The notes: generated by a model not told the origin, from the sequence alone. 34,273 nt of DNA from Bacteroidota bacterium (GCA_030706385.1 JAUZOQ010000030.1:1-34273); one strand, 5' to 3'; positions 1 to 9,540 are shown, numbered from the stretch's first letter. Numbers and translations are program-made.

Positions 1-6
1 ATGAAC

Positions 7-1551
7 TTACCTGTTGTGCAAAAAGTCAGCCAAGTATATTAACAGAAACAGCTTTTCCTGAGTTTTGGACGTATATGAACTGGTCGAGTTATCCGTAAAA
101 TTTCGATTATCAACATAGATCAGGTGCTCGAACCCGATGCCAACGTTATTAAAAAGGTGAAACTCGATTCGCGGTTTGAGCACAGTAATGAAATCATTCT
201 GTGGCCTGCCAACATAGAGTGGTCGTTCCACATTATTGAGCCAGTAGTAATAGCCTAGTAGCGTTGCGCTGACAACACCCTGATAATTCAGTGTGACTTC
301 CAGTTTCGCCTCGGCGCCCATGCTAAAATAATAATCGCGGCTTTGAGTGGTATCCGGTCCGGATTCCCTGCTGTTGCCTGCAAATGGGACAAATCCAATG
401 TGCAAGTTGGAATAGAGATTCGTATTCGGAGCGACTGCGAGCTTGGAAAGAATACCGCCGCTGAAAGCAACTGTAGCTAACTCAAAATTATAACTATCCC
501 AATAGTCATAATGCTGGAAAACGCCGATAAGCATGGAAGTATTACCCACCTTCATGTTTTTCCCATAGATGATTCCTTCTCCGGTAATATTATCGATAAC
601 TTTCCGGCCTTCGCCGATTGTAACATCGGTCCGGAGCAGAAAGTAATCGTACGGCTTTCGGTTTCGTTGTTCAAAGGGATCGCCATATTCGAAATCGGCA
701 TTGAGAATCAGCCGGACATGACCCACGGTCCCCTGGACTTGCGCACCTGTGGAGAGCACGATATCCAGCGGCTCTTTCTGATATACTTCTGCAGTTGTAA
801 CGCTTGTCACTTTGCCTTGAAGCAGCCTAGCCAGGAACCTGCCGGGAGCGATCAGACCTGCCAGAAGTTCTCTGCCGAATCTTTCCGATCCCGTGGTCCG
901 ATCATCGAGGATGTTCGAGCTCAGTCGGTAGGTCACTTCGCCACCGAAAATTCCCAAGATTGTCGTATTGATTATGTCCTCTCTTTCCGGTTTGCCATCA
1001 GGCGGAGCCGTTTCGCCAAGCATTTTCCACATATAGCTTCCTCCGAGGACGAATGGCATCGATTCATAAAAGTTGTAACCCGATGCCCGAGCTGCATTGA
1101 AATACCCCGCACCTGTGAGCGGGTGAAGGAAGAAGTTATTCCCAAATCTATCCAGATCCCATTTCCAGTTGTCCGACCAAAAAAAGCCGGCGGTTGCTGT
1201 CTTCTTCCAAGAATTGATACCTACTCTGGACCATTCGAGGTCAAGCACATAATGATCGAATAGATTCAATAGAACATTCTGAGCAACAACCTTCAGTGCC
1301 GGTTGCCACCAAGGATATTTTTTGTTATAGATCGGGTCGTCATTGAGTAACCCGTGGTACTGATTGTATAAATGCGCCAAGGTGTCCTTCACCAGGATCT
1401 TTTTTGAGTTAGTATCGACAGGTACATTGAGAACTTTTACGTTCGTGTCCTGTGGTACGACCTTGACCTTGCCTGTCTCCGGGTTGGTAACCTGTCCATA
1501 GGAAACTGCCGAAAAGAGCAGGAAGATAAGTGCTATAGAATATATTCTCAT
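7..1551 (-). CDS. DUF3943 family exported protein (copy 1)
   Basis: This 514-residue protein opens with a signal peptide (MRIYSIALIFLLFSAVSYGQ, cleavage probably after about residue 19). The central part, roughly residues 65-250, has blocks typical of the DUF3943 family: LLNDDPIYN, WSRVGINSWKK, DRFGNNFFLHPLTGAGYFNAAR, GGEVTYRLSSN and DDRTTGSERFGRE. The C-terminal half alternates short hydrophobic and polar segments ending in aromatic residues, which suggests an outer-membrane beta-barrel. The role of the family is unknown. It is clearly a paralogue of the 2552-4093 protein, with matching blocks in the same order. It is the last of three co-directional genes, 155 bp after the PAP2 gene, so it may have its own promoter, although I see none. 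The start is ATG directly before the signal peptide. Family call is fairly sure; localisation is inferred. Confidence 0.85.
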   Translation of the reverse strand: MRIYSIALIFLLFSAVSYGQVTNPETGKVKVVPQDTNVKVLNVPVDTNSKKILVKDTLAHLYNQYHGLLNDDPIYNKKYPWWQPALKVVAQNVLLNLFDHYVLDLEWSRVGINSWKKTATAGFFWSDNWKWDLDRFGNNFFLHPLTGAGYFNAARASGYNFYESMPFVLGGSYMWKMLGETAPPDGKPEREDIINTTILGIFGGEVTYRLSSNILDDRTTGSERFGRELLAGLIAPGRFLARLLQGKVTSVTTAEVYQKEPLDIVLSTGAQVQGTVGHVRLILNADFEYGDPFEQRNRKPYDYFLLRTDVTIGEGRKVIDNITGEGIIYGKNMKVGNTSMLIGVFQHYDYWDSYNFELATVAFSGGILSKLAVAPNTNLYSNLHIGFVPFAGNSRESGPDTTQSRDYYFSMGAEAKLEVTLNYQGVVSATLLGYYYWLNNVERPLYVGRPQNDFITVLKPRIEFHLFNNVGIGFEHLIYVDNRNFTDNSTSSYTSKTQEKLFLLIYLADFLHNR

Positions 1552-1706
1552 CCGATGATTGCCGACTTTTTTATAAACTTACGGAATATCGTCGGGGAAT
1601 CTATTACATAATTCCATAAATATGTTACATCATTCACACATTGGGGAATTCTGAAAATTTTGGCTGTCGGATGGAAGTCTTAAAGGTTCATGTTCTATCG
1701 TTGACG

Positions 1707-2543
1707 TCAGAATCGGTATGTAAAGGAGATTGGATAGATTGTTGGAATTTGCGACACTTTCTGCTGCGCCGAAGATGCAGTAGTGGCAGCAGCCTCGTTT
1801 CTCGAATGAAGGTCATATGCCCATTTTCCAATAAAATATCCTAATCCAGCTCCGAAAAAGCAATCTGAAATCCAGTGGAAACCTTGATATGCTCGAGAAA
1901 ACGGCGTAAACAGAGCAGGCACGTATGCGAGGATCTTCAGCCAGGTGGGGTGAGCATTCAAGGAGAGGATCGTTGACATCGTAAATGCCTCCGTTGTATG
2001 GCCGGAGGGAAACGAATGGTGGTCATCATCGAATAGGCCAGAGAAGAAATGAAAAGAGAGCTTTCCTTCATTTGCATAAGGCCTCGCCCGTCCGACAATT
2101 GTCTTCATGACGATTACGATCGCTCCAGCATAGAGGCAAGACTGCCCGATCTCGTAGGCGATCTTTCTCGCAGTGTGATCTTTGGCAATTAGGGAATACC
2201 CGCCGTAGCCGGCAAAGAGAATGAATGGGGTATAGAGTTCTCCGTACATTCTTCCCCCGACAGCCTCAGGGCTGTAATAGAAATCCCTGTCGATAAATTT
2301 GACATCGCGAACTGAGATTTCTCCCTCCATTGCGACTGCCGTCAGTCCGCTAAGCAAGGCAAGTGTTCCCCAATCCATCGCATCCCAATGCGCCGGCATA
2401 CTGAAAAAACTTCCGGTTTCGTGCCAAAATTGTGGGAAATCGTATTTGGTCTGTGCCGAGCAATTGCCGCTAAAGATCCAAAGAGTGAGGAGCACGAAGA
2501 TATTGATCTTGGCGGTACGGCAATACTTCCTCTTATTAACCAT
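1707..2543 (-). CDS. PAP2 superfamily phosphatase, exported
   Basis: This 278-residue protein carries all three PAP2 (type 2 phosphatidic acid phosphatase) signature motifs: K147-x6-R154-P (KTIVGRARP), PSGH at 179-182 and SR-x5-H-x3-D at 216-227 (SRAYQGFHWISD). The conserved histidines (H182 and H223) act as acid base and nucleophile in the family. An N-terminal hydrophobic segment ending NCSA at about residue 30 looks like a signal peptide, and several later hydrophobic segments are probable membrane helices. The active site would face the periplasm. Substrates in this family are lipid phosphates or pyrophosphates such as undecaprenyl-PP or phosphatidate; the actual substrate cannot be deduced. 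The gene starts only 8 bp after the stop of the upstream DUF3943 gene, so the two are probably cotranscribed. Confidence 0.9.
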   Translation of the reverse strand: MVNKRKYCRTAKINIFVLLTLWIFSGNCSAQTKYDFPQFWHETGSFFSMPAHWDAMDWGTLALLSGLTAVAMEGEISVRDVKFIDRDFYYSPEAVGGRMYGELYTPFILFAGYGGYSLIAKDHTARKIAYEIGQSCLYAGAIVIVMKTIVGRARPYANEGKLSFHFFSGLFDDDHHSFPSGHTTEAFTMSTILSLNAHPTWLKILAYVPALFTPFSRAYQGFHWISDCFFGAGLGYFIGKWAYDLHSRNEAAATTASSAQQKVSQIPTIYPISFTYRF

Positions 2544-2551
2544 TGTTTGTT

Positions 2552-4093
2552 CTAGTAGAAACTTCCTCCCCTCCGGGAATTTTCAAAGTAGACTTGCAGG
2601 AAAACTTTTTGTTCGGTCCGAACAAAATGTTGAATAGGTCTCGAGTCATCCGGTGCATTTCGGGGATACCGGTCGTCATAATAGACGATATGCTCCAACC
2701 CTATACTTACATCTTTGAACAACTGAACGGTCAGCTTCGGCTCAAGGATTCCGACAAAATTATTTCCGGGTAATCCGACGTAGGTATGAACCCAGTAATA
2801 ATTTGCCAATACCGAAAGCTTTGCAAAAGTACCGAAGGACAAAATGCTTTCAAGTTCCGTTTCGGCTCCGCCGCCGTAATTATAATCTCGTACTTCCGAG
2901 CTATCGGGACCATGGATCGAGCTATTGCCGGCAAGCGGCACAAATGCAAGATGAAGCGTCGTATAAAGATTTGAGCTGCCGGAGATATCAAACTTCGAAA
3001 TAAGCCCAGCTCCGATTCCGAAGGCGCCAAGCTCGAAAATATTGTTATCCCAATAATCATACTGCTGAAAACCTCCGAAGAGGAAGTGACTACCTTCGTC
3101 CCCCGTATTCTTGCCAAAGAGCAATCCGTAGCCGGTAACATTATCAATGACCTTTCTTCCGACTCCGAAGTTCATTTCGCCGCGTAGTTTGAAGAAATCG
3201 AAAGGTTTGCGATCTCTCTCCTCAAACGGATTGCCGTATTCGAATTGCAGGCCTATGATCACGTTCGGCGAACCCGTACCGAATGAGTTGTTCTTATTGA
3301 TCAGATGCGCGCCTCCGTACATCGTCGTATTGAGGACTTCTTTTTGATATTCTTCCTCGGGAGCGACGCGGAAAAGTTTTCCCTGGAAAAGCCTGCTTGT
3401 AAAACGCGAGGGACTAAGTATCGCTGCTGCTGCTTCGCGAAACACTCTTTCGGCGCCTGTCGTCTGGTCATCCAGCACATTTGATCCCAGACGATAGAGT
3501 ATTTCTCCGCCGAAGGTGCCGTTTATCGTCGTATTGATGAAGTCACTATAGGAAGGCCGGGTTGTTTCGCCAAAATACTCCCATAACAAACTTCCCCATG
3601 CAGCAAAGGGAATGCACTCATAGAACGAATATCCTGTGGAACGTCCGGCATTAAAATATCCCCCGCCGGTATACGGATGTCCGAAAAAATTAATTCCGAA
3701 CCTGTCGTTGTCCCATTCCCATCCACGCTTGATATTATTGCTCCAAGAATTGAATCCGATCCTGGAATAGTCATAATTGAAAACATATCTGTCGATCGCC
3801 CATACTTCTACATTGGCGATGAGAACTTTATAGATCGGCACAGGAATATCGGATTTCAGATTGTAGAGCGGGTCATCATCAAGGAGATCGCCGTACCGGT
3901 CATACCTTCTTGGCCTCACATTTTTCGGAGTATCGAGTATCATCACCGGCTGAACGGAATTCTCCTTAAGAGCGAGTGGATGAAAATCAGATCTGCTTGG
4001 ACTATTCTCTGTTTTACTTGCGGGTTCGAGAAATTGTGCTTGAAGAGTCGAGGAAAAAAACAGCACGACCCAAATCATATGTTTTGCACTCAT
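2552..4093 (-). CDS. DUF3943 family exported protein (copy 2)
   Basis: This 513-residue protein is the paralogue of the 7-1551 product. It has a short signal peptide (MSAKHMIWVVLFFSSTLQAQ). Family blocks include GDLLDDDPLYN (about residues 68-78), YSRIGFNSWSNN, DRFGINFFGHPYTGGGYFNAGR, GGEILYRLGSNVLDDQTTGAER, and YEYGNPFEERDRKPFDFF-like segments shared with copy 1. The C-terminal half again looks like beta-barrel strands. It is the first gene of the DUF3943-PAP2-DUF3943 cluster and ends 8 bp before the PAP2 start. Function is unknown; an outer-membrane role tied to lipid or lipid-carrier phosphate metabolism is only an inference from the neighbour. Confidence 0.85.
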   Translation of the reverse strand: MSAKHMIWVVLFFSSTLQAQFLEPASKTENSPSRSDFHPLALKENSVQPVMILDTPKNVRPRRYDRYGDLLDDDPLYNLKSDIPVPIYKVLIANVEVWAIDRYVFNYDYSRIGFNSWSNNIKRGWEWDNDRFGINFFGHPYTGGGYFNAGRSTGYSFYECIPFAAWGSLLWEYFGETTRPSYSDFINTTINGTFGGEILYRLGSNVLDDQTTGAERVFREAAAAILSPSRFTSRLFQGKLFRVAPEEEYQKEVLNTTMYGGAHLINKNNSFGTGSPNVIIGLQFEYGNPFEERDRKPFDFFKLRGEMNFGVGRKVIDNVTGYGLLFGKNTGDEGSHFLFGGFQQYDYWDNNIFELGAFGIGAGLISKFDISGSSNLYTTLHLAFVPLAGNSSIHGPDSSEVRDYNYGGGAETELESILSFGTFAKLSVLANYYWVHTYVGLPGNNFVGILEPKLTVQLFKDVSIGLEHIVYYDDRYPRNAPDDSRPIQHFVRTEQKVFLQVYFENSRRGGSFY

Positions 4094-4182
4094 GACAAGT
4101 TTCCTACAGGGAGTAGGTTAAGACAATCGTTACAAGGTGATTCAAGATCCGTACCAGGGAGGATGGCCGTCTATAATCACCA

Positions 4183-4208
4183 AATAATACAGCAGTTACA
4201 GTATTATT
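4183..4208. repeat. Inverted repeat in the ppk1-DUF3943 spacer
   Basis: Within the 233-bp spacer 4094-4326 an 8-bp perfect inverted repeat (AATAATAC / GTATTATT) flanks a 10-nt loop. It sits downstream of ppk1 and upstream of the DUF3943 copy 2 gene, both on the minus strand. No convincing T tract follows, so it may be a weak terminator, a processing site or an operator. No clear TAnnTTTG box was found in this spacer. Confidence 0.35.
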
Positions 4209-4326
4209 GGATTGCTTATTATGAATAAAAAAGTGTCTCTTGGCGATTGTGTGGTAAGCGAGGATCTCCCGCGTCCGCATACTCTATGGAAATGCGAGTA
4301 CTTCACAGATCGATAGTTTAATATGT

Positions 4327-6444
4327 CTATTCAAATGCTTTATTTCGGCCCCTCAAGTATCTGTAAAAATCGATCTGTGCCTGGACCTTATCGTTTCCTG
4401 TTGCGTGACGCTTATACTTATTCATCTTACCCTTTGCGATGATGCGGGCCTTTGTATTGTCACGGAGTTGCAATTCCATGAACTGCCGAATCTCTTTTTT
4501 CAGCGATTCGTCATAGATAGGAAAGCCGACTTCAATACGATGGGTTAAATTCCTTGTCATCCAGTCGGCACTGGCGACATAAAATCGTTCATCCCCACCA
4601 TTATTGAAGATGAAAAGACGTGCGTGCTCGAGGTACCTATCGATAATACTTGTTGCCTTGATGTTCGAACTCATCCCGGGTACTCCTGGAATGAGGCAGC
4701 AAATTCCGCGAATGACCATTCGGATCTTTACGCCTGCAGTGCTTGCCTCGTATAGTCGCTCGATCATATCCGGATCTTCGAGGCTATTGAGCTTGATAGT
4801 GATCTCGGCCGGTTTTCCTTCCTTGGCAAATCGAATTTCTTTCTCGATTCGTTTCTCGATGGTTTTGCGCATCGAGAACGGAGCAACGAGTAGGTGTTCG
4901 AACTCGGTAGACCGCTCTTTTCTTCCGAGAATCTGGAAGACTTCCTTTACCTCTTTTGTGATGCGAGTATCTGTGGTGAAGAGGCCGATATCGGAATATA
5001 ACGTCGCAGTTTTCTCGTTAAAATTTCCCGAGCCGAGATAGCAATATCTTTTCTTTTCTCCACGTTCAACTCTTGTGACGATGCAAAGTTTGCAGTGGAC
5101 TTTCAGCCCCGGAAAACTATAGAGCACTTTTACACCGGAACGTTCAAGTTCTCCTGCCCAAAAGAGGTTGCGTTCTTCGTCGAACCGTGCCTTGATCTCG
5201 ACAAAAGCAGTAACTTCCTTTCCGTTTTTTGCAGCTTCTTTGAGTGCCTCTACAATTTTAGAATTCGTTGCGACCCGATAAAGCGTGATCTTTATCGCGA
5301 TAACTGCTTGGTCCTTCGCAGATTGGTTGATAAACTGCAGCACGTAATCATAGCTCTGATAAGGGTAAAAGAGCATCACGTCCTTCTGCGAGATGACTGG
5401 GAAAATCAATCGTGCGTCCTTCAAATCCGGATGGGGAAGCGGAGGCTGCGGTTTATATTCAAGAGCAGGAAGACCGGGATTGGGGAACGACATAAAGTCA
5501 CTAAAGTTATGGTACTTTCCTCCGGGGAGTAAGTCATCGTCAGAGAGGCGGAAATATTTCGAAAGATATTTCAGCATTTCTGCCGGCATGGCAGGGTCAT
5601 ACAGGAATCGAGACGGTATACCTTTTTTACGTGCACCCAAACCTTCCTGAATCTTTGTAAGGAGATCACCCTGGAATTCGTCATCAATATGCAGTTCCGC
5701 ATCACGCGTCATCTTAAAAGAGTAGACTCCAAGAACTTCATAGCGTGCAAAGTATTCTCGTAGCGAAAGGCGGACGACATCATCAAGGAACATGATATGC
5801 GTTTGTTTTCCCGATTTCTTCAAGGAAAAAAAACGTGGCAGATCGTTCGAGGGGATTTCCAGGATCGCGTATTCGCGGTTCCCACCCTCAGGCAAGGCGT
5901 CTTGTTTGGAGATCGTCTCGAAGCGTGGCATCAGTTCGATCGCAAAATAGAGACTGCGATTATTGATGAATGGATCGGAAGCCGATTTGCTTGGGAACAC
6001 GGGTTTCAAAAGAGGTAGGACTTTCTCCGTAAAGTAGCTGCGGGCGTACTCCGCCTGCTCCTCGGATAATTCCGATTCATTGACAAGATAGATGTTTGCC
6101 TTTCGAAGGTCAGGGACGATTTGTGACTGAAAGATCTTGCCGAATGATCGCTGTTGAGCATCGACGATCTTATGGATCTTCTTCAGTAATTGCCGCGGAT
6201 CGATCTCCAGTGCTTTGTGCTCGGCTTTCTTGAGGTTAAGCAAGCTCCGAAGTGATGCAACACGGACGCGGAAGAATTCATCGAGATTGGAGGAGTAGAT
6301 CGCGAGAAATTTAATGCGTTCGAATAAGGGAGTCCGTTCATCCCGTGCTTCCTGCAAGACGCGCGCATTGAACTGTAGCCAGCTTATCTCTCGGTTCGTC
6401 GTCCGAAATTCGTTTTTCATGCCAGTGATATCCTGATTTTCCAT
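4327..6444 (-). CDS. ppk1: Polyphosphate kinase 1
   Basis: The 705-residue product is the usual length for PPK1, which reversibly transfers the ATP gamma-phosphate onto inorganic polyphosphate. The N-terminal domain begins with the family block REISWLQFNARVLQEA (residues 18-33) followed by the ATP-binding-region block SSNLDEFF (51-58). Two phospholipase-D-like catalytic domains follow. The first has the autophosphorylated histidine in KVHCK (H450), followed by GSGNFNEKTATLYSD. The second has EHAR (H607) followed by SADWMTRNL (625-633). These correspond to E. coli H435 and H592. The gene lies 95 bp after the AMP-ligase gene, so it may be read from the same long transcript. ATG at 6444 is used; a second in-frame ATG at 6420 is possible. 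All key residues seen are present. Confidence 0.97.
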   Translation of the reverse strand: MENQDITGMKNEFRTTNREISWLQFNARVLQEARDERTPLFERIKFLAIYSSNLDEFFRVRVASLRSLLNLKKAEHKALEIDPRQLLKKIHKIVDAQQRSFGKIFQSQIVPDLRKANIYLVNESELSEEQAEYARSYFTEKVLPLLKPVFPSKSASDPFINNRSLYFAIELMPRFETISKQDALPEGGNREYAILEIPSNDLPRFFSLKKSGKQTHIMFLDDVVRLSLREYFARYEVLGVYSFKMTRDAELHIDDEFQGDLLTKIQEGLGARKKGIPSRFLYDPAMPAEMLKYLSKYFRLSDDDLLPGGKYHNFSDFMSFPNPGLPALEYKPQPPLPHPDLKDARLIFPVISQKDVMLFYPYQSYDYVLQFINQSAKDQAVIAIKITLYRVATNSKIVEALKEAAKNGKEVTAFVEIKARFDEERNLFWAGELERSGVKVLYSFPGLKVHCKLCIVTRVERGEKKRYCYLGSGNFNEKTATLYSDIGLFTTDTRITKEVKEVFQILGRKERSTEFEHLLVAPFSMRKTIEKRIEKEIRFAKEGKPAEITIKLNSLEDPDMIERLYEASTAGVKIRMVIRGICCLIPGVPGMSSNIKATSIIDRYLEHARLFIFNNGGDERFYVASADWMTRNLTHRIEVGFPIYDESLKKEIRQFMELQLRDNTKARIIAKGKMNKYKRHATGNDKVQAQIDFYRYLRGRNKAFE

Positions 6445-6539
6445 AGATGCGGCAAATTACCGCGCCTATATGAAGAAGTGGTTAACAAATTATTACTACA
6501 ATGTTTCCGTATCGGTTGGTTCGATCGATACGAGGGAGG

Positions 6540-8246
6540 TCAGCTTTTGCGAAATTGCACAGCTCTCCAATCCGAGAAGAGTGGTTTACACTTATTCCTT
6601 TGGTATTTTCCGGTGCTCGTCACAGGGATATCATCTCCGAAGATCACAACCTTTGGCGCTTTTGAGAAGGGAAGGTTTTCACGGCAGAATCGGATGACAT
6701 CTTCGGCGACAATGTTTGTGCCCTTTAGCTTTTGGACATAGGCTCCGACCTCTTCGCCATAAAAATCATTTTCGAACCCGACAGCAATCCCGGCCTTCAC
6801 ACCAGGGCAGCGGGCAATGACTTCATCGATCTCCAGAGGGGAAATATTGACGCCCCCGCGGATGATCAATTCTTTTAGTCTGCCGGTAATAAAGAAGTAT
6901 TTCAGACCTTGATCATCAAGTTCATAAAATCCTTCGTCCCCTGATCGGAACCACCCATAGCTAAACGTTTTTTCGTTCGCTTCGTCATTATTATAGTAAT
7001 ATTTCATTACATTGAATCCACGGATCGCAATTTCGCCTTTTTGTGATGGTGGAAGTTCATTGCCTTCCTCATCTGCGATCATCATTTCATTCTGAGGTAT
7101 CGCACATCCGATCGATGGGAAACCGTAATCGCGCATCCAATGAGTATGCTCTCCATCCGAGAGCGAAATCGGAAGATAGCAAGAGTAGCAAGTAGTTTCA
7201 GATAGTCCATAACCGTGAACGATCCGAATCCCGAATCTATCTTCAAACTGTTCGCCGAGTTCGACCGTGAGAGGGCCGGCGCCGCAAATGATATGCCGAA
7301 GCGTCGGAGGTTTGGAAGGAATGGACCGGGATTTGTAATACTCAAGGAGGAAAGCGAGAAGAGTGGGAACGACGCTCACGACGCCCACATTCTCGTTTTC
7401 GATGCGATCGAAAAAGTGTTCGGATTGAAATTTCTGGTTAAGAACAACACTTGCTCCGGCGTACATTGGAGTTACGAGTGTTACGATCGTGCCATTGACA
7501 TGGTGAATTGGCAACACGCACATCATGCGCTGGGAATTGGCGATGCCATGCCACTCAGATATTCCCTTCGCGTCTGCAAGCAGATTGTATTGAGTGAGTA
7601 CAACCCCTTTCGGATTCCCAGTTGTGCCGCTCGTATAGACGATCAGAGCCTCATCGTCTTTCGTAACAGCCTCGTCGGATGAGAATATTGACCGTGCACT
7701 CAGCAGTTCTTCATCAAACCATCTGACGGATTTGTTCGTAGGCAAAGCCGCTGTTTGCTCTCCGCACAAAAGCGTTAGCTGAACGGAAGGAATGTTGTCA
7801 ATAATCTTTTGAATCCGCTCAGAGTAGTCCTTTCGGAGAAAAACCAGTTTTGCTCCGCTGTTCTCCAGTATATAGTGAATGCGATGATCATCTTCGGAAA
7901 GACTCACCGGCACCACACAGATCCCCATAAGCCATGCGGCAAAGTAATGGAGTACCGTATCTGCATGATTGTGTGAGATCGTTGCGATCCTATCGCCACG
8001 TCTCAGACCAAATGAGTACATCATGTTCGCGCACATTCCGCAGAGCATGAAGAAATCTTTGTAATTATCTTCGCGGCGATTGCCATCGAGATCGTAATAG
8101 ATCAGAAAAGGCTTAGTATCATAATCGCGGGCGCGCTTGAAAATTAGCTCGCCGATATTTTCATAGCCGACATACCCTGCCTCGCTCTTGTCCTGGGAGA
8201 GAGTACGTGCATGATTGATTTTTTCCAGAATTTCGTTGCCGAGCAT
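6540..8246 (-). CDS. AMP-dependent synthetase/ligase (acyl-CoA synthetase-like)
   Basis: The 568-residue protein belongs to the ANL adenylate-forming superfamily, which activates a carboxylic acid with ATP and usually transfers it to CoA. Motifs appear in the expected order: the P-loop YTSGTTGNPKG (204-214), GYGLSETT (345-352), the ATP-ribose motif as RSGDEG (434-439, Ser replacing the common Thr of TGD), the hinge GRLKELIIRGGVNISP (455-470) and the C-terminal catalytic lysine in TSTGKYQ (K547). There is no predicted membrane segment. The substrate could be a fatty or other organic acid; the sequence does not settle it. The start is 13 bp after the pentapeptide-repeat gene, so cotranscription is likely. 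Confidence 0.92.
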   Translation of the reverse strand: MLGNEILEKINHARTLSQDKSEAGYVGYENIGELIFKRARDYDTKPFLIYYDLDGNRREDNYKDFFMLCGMCANMMYSFGLRRGDRIATISHNHADTVLHYFAAWLMGICVVPVSLSEDDHRIHYILENSGAKLVFLRKDYSERIQKIIDNIPSVQLTLLCGEQTAALPTNKSVRWFDEELLSARSIFSSDEAVTKDDEALIVYTSGTTGNPKGVVLTQYNLLADAKGISEWHGIANSQRMMCVLPIHHVNGTIVTLVTPMYAGASVVLNQKFQSEHFFDRIENENVGVVSVVPTLLAFLLEYYKSRSIPSKPPTLRHIICGAGPLTVELGEQFEDRFGIRIVHGYGLSETTCYSCYLPISLSDGEHTHWMRDYGFPSIGCAIPQNEMMIADEEGNELPPSQKGEIAIRGFNVMKYYYNNDEANEKTFSYGWFRSGDEGFYELDDQGLKYFFITGRLKELIIRGGVNISPLEIDEVIARCPGVKAGIAVGFENDFYGEEVGAYVQKLKGTNIVAEDVIRFCRENLPFSKAPKVVIFGDDIPVTSTGKYQRNKCKPLFSDWRAVQFRKS

Positions 8247-8259
8247 TCGAACGAGATAG

Positions 8260-8829
8260 TTATTGAATCACAATATCGTATTTCACTAATAGTCCAGCTA
8301 TACCGGAAGATGAGAATTGTGCTTTTCTGATCCTGTTATTTTCCGGGTCAATGATGTAGTTATATGCCGTGGAAAAATCGGCTTTCTCCAAATTTGTCTT
8401 GCCAAAAACAGCATTTTCGAGGTTGCAGCCTGTGAACTTTGATGCAGTGAGATCGGCATCATCGAAAAAAGCACGGATCAGCGAGCAATTACGGAATTCT
8501 GTTTTCTTTAGGTGAAGCCTTGCGAAAGAGACATAGTCCATAATGCAGTCCTCGAAGTCGAGGGCTATCATCGAAGGATTCGAAGTGCTGAAGTCTACTC
8601 CGGTCAATTTGCAACCCAAAAATCTTGCATCGCGAAAGCTTGCCGATTCCACTTTTGCATTACTCAAATTGCAGCCTGTGAATGTGCATTCTATGAAACT
8701 AAGCTCCCTCAACAAAACCTCGGTAAAATTGCATCGGAGGAACCTGCATTGCTCGTAATCTGCGATTGCCGGCTGAGAAAGAGTAAAATCGACATTTTCG
8801 AATGATCTATTCTCAAAGTATTCACGCAT
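8260..8829 (-). CDS. Pentapeptide-repeat protein, Qnr/YjbI-like
   Basis: This 189-residue protein is built almost wholly of pentapeptide repeats with Leu or Phe at the centre of each five (for example CRFLRCNFTEV, CTFTGCNLSNA, CKLTGVDFS, CNLENAVFGKTNLEKADF), predicting a right-handed quadrilateral beta-helix. The C-terminal tail, NYIIDPENNRIRKAQFS followed by a hydrophobic segment ending VIQ, resembles the tail of Qnr-type DNA-mimic proteins that protect gyrase and topoisomerase IV. Whether this protein does so is not known; many chromosomal relatives have no assigned role. It sits between a HAD phosphatase (16 bp upstream) and the AMP-ligase (13 bp downstream). Confidence 0.9.
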   Translation of the reverse strand: MREYFENRSFENVDFTLSQPAIADYEQCRFLRCNFTEVLLRELSFIECTFTGCNLSNAKVESASFRDARFLGCKLTGVDFSTSNPSMIALDFEDCIMDYVSFARLHLKKTEFRNCSLIRAFFDDADLTASKFTGCNLENAVFGKTNLEKADFSTAYNYIIDPENNRIRKAQFSSSGIAGLLVKYDIVIQ

Positions 8830-8845
8830 GAATGGCTGAAGAAGT

Positions 8846-9514
8846 TTATAGAACGATGTGCAACAGATCGGAGATATCCTTCAATTCATGATCGGCGCCA
8901 TGGTCTTTCGTACCGAACGTATCGCCATAACGCGCGAATGCCGTCTTCATTCCTACGGATTTTGCCCCGACAACATCACGTTCGGGCCAATCGCCTACCA
9001 TCAGTGCCTCTTCAGGTCTGACGGCAAGCCTTTCCAGTGCCATCTTAAAAGGCTTTTGAGATGGCTTGCGCTCACCGGTATCATCGAAGGTAACGGCAAC
9101 GCTGAAGAAATGGTGGAAATTGATGTAGCATAACCTGAGCCAAGCTTCGCGACTGGGTGCGTCTGTCAGGACGGCGAGTTTGCTGCCCCGGCGGATCAAT
9201 TCCATCAGTGTTGCTGTCACATGGGGATATGGTTTGAGAGCCGCTTCACGAGCCCGCCGGTATGCAATGATCCCTGAAGCAAGAACGCGGTGATCGATTT
9301 TTTGAAAGATGTTATAGATCAGATCGTCAAAGACTTGCTGGTACTCAATGCCTCGCTCTTTATAGATCGCATCGATTCGTTCACGAATCTCTGCAGGCTG
9401 AAGTTCCAAACCTGCATCGACCATGGCGTCGATAGCGGCATCGATAGCACGGCGTTTCATTGACATAAAATCGACAAGGGTATTATCGAGATCGAAAACT
9501 ACGGCTTTGATCAT
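8846..9514 (-). CDS. HAD superfamily hydrolase, subfamily IA
   Basis: The 222-residue protein has all four HAD motifs: I, FDLDNT, with nucleophile D8 and acid/base D10; II, a Thr in AVLTDAPS; III, the Lys in GERKPSQKPF; IV, the acidic pair in VGDWPERDVVGAK. A helical cap inserted between motifs I and II places it in subfamily IA. Such proteins are usually small-molecule phosphatases (phosphoglycolate, nucleotide or sugar phosphate). The upstream neighbour is a glycolate-oxidase-like gene, which makes phosphoglycolate phosphatase (Gph) an attractive guess, but nothing in the sequence is specific enough to name it. The start lies 31 bp after glcF. Confidence 0.9.
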   Translation of the reverse strand: MIKAVVFDLDNTLVDFMSMKRRAIDAAIDAMVDAGLELQPAEIRERIDAIYKERGIEYQQVFDDLIYNIFQKIDHRVLASGIIAYRRAREAALKPYPHVTATLMELIRRGSKLAVLTDAPSREAWLRLCYINFHHFFSVAVTFDDTGERKPSQKPFKMALERLAVRPEEALMVGDWPERDVVGAKSVGMKTAFARYGDTFGTKDHGADHELKDISDLLHIVL

Positions 9515-9540
9515 TCTTCTTGGTTGTATTATTCGTCCTG

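Noticed and set aside
511-1263. 250-codon plus-strand open frame
   Set aside because: It is antisense to the DUF3943 gene, with odd composition (many Cys, Arg and His) and no start signals. A shadow of the real gene.
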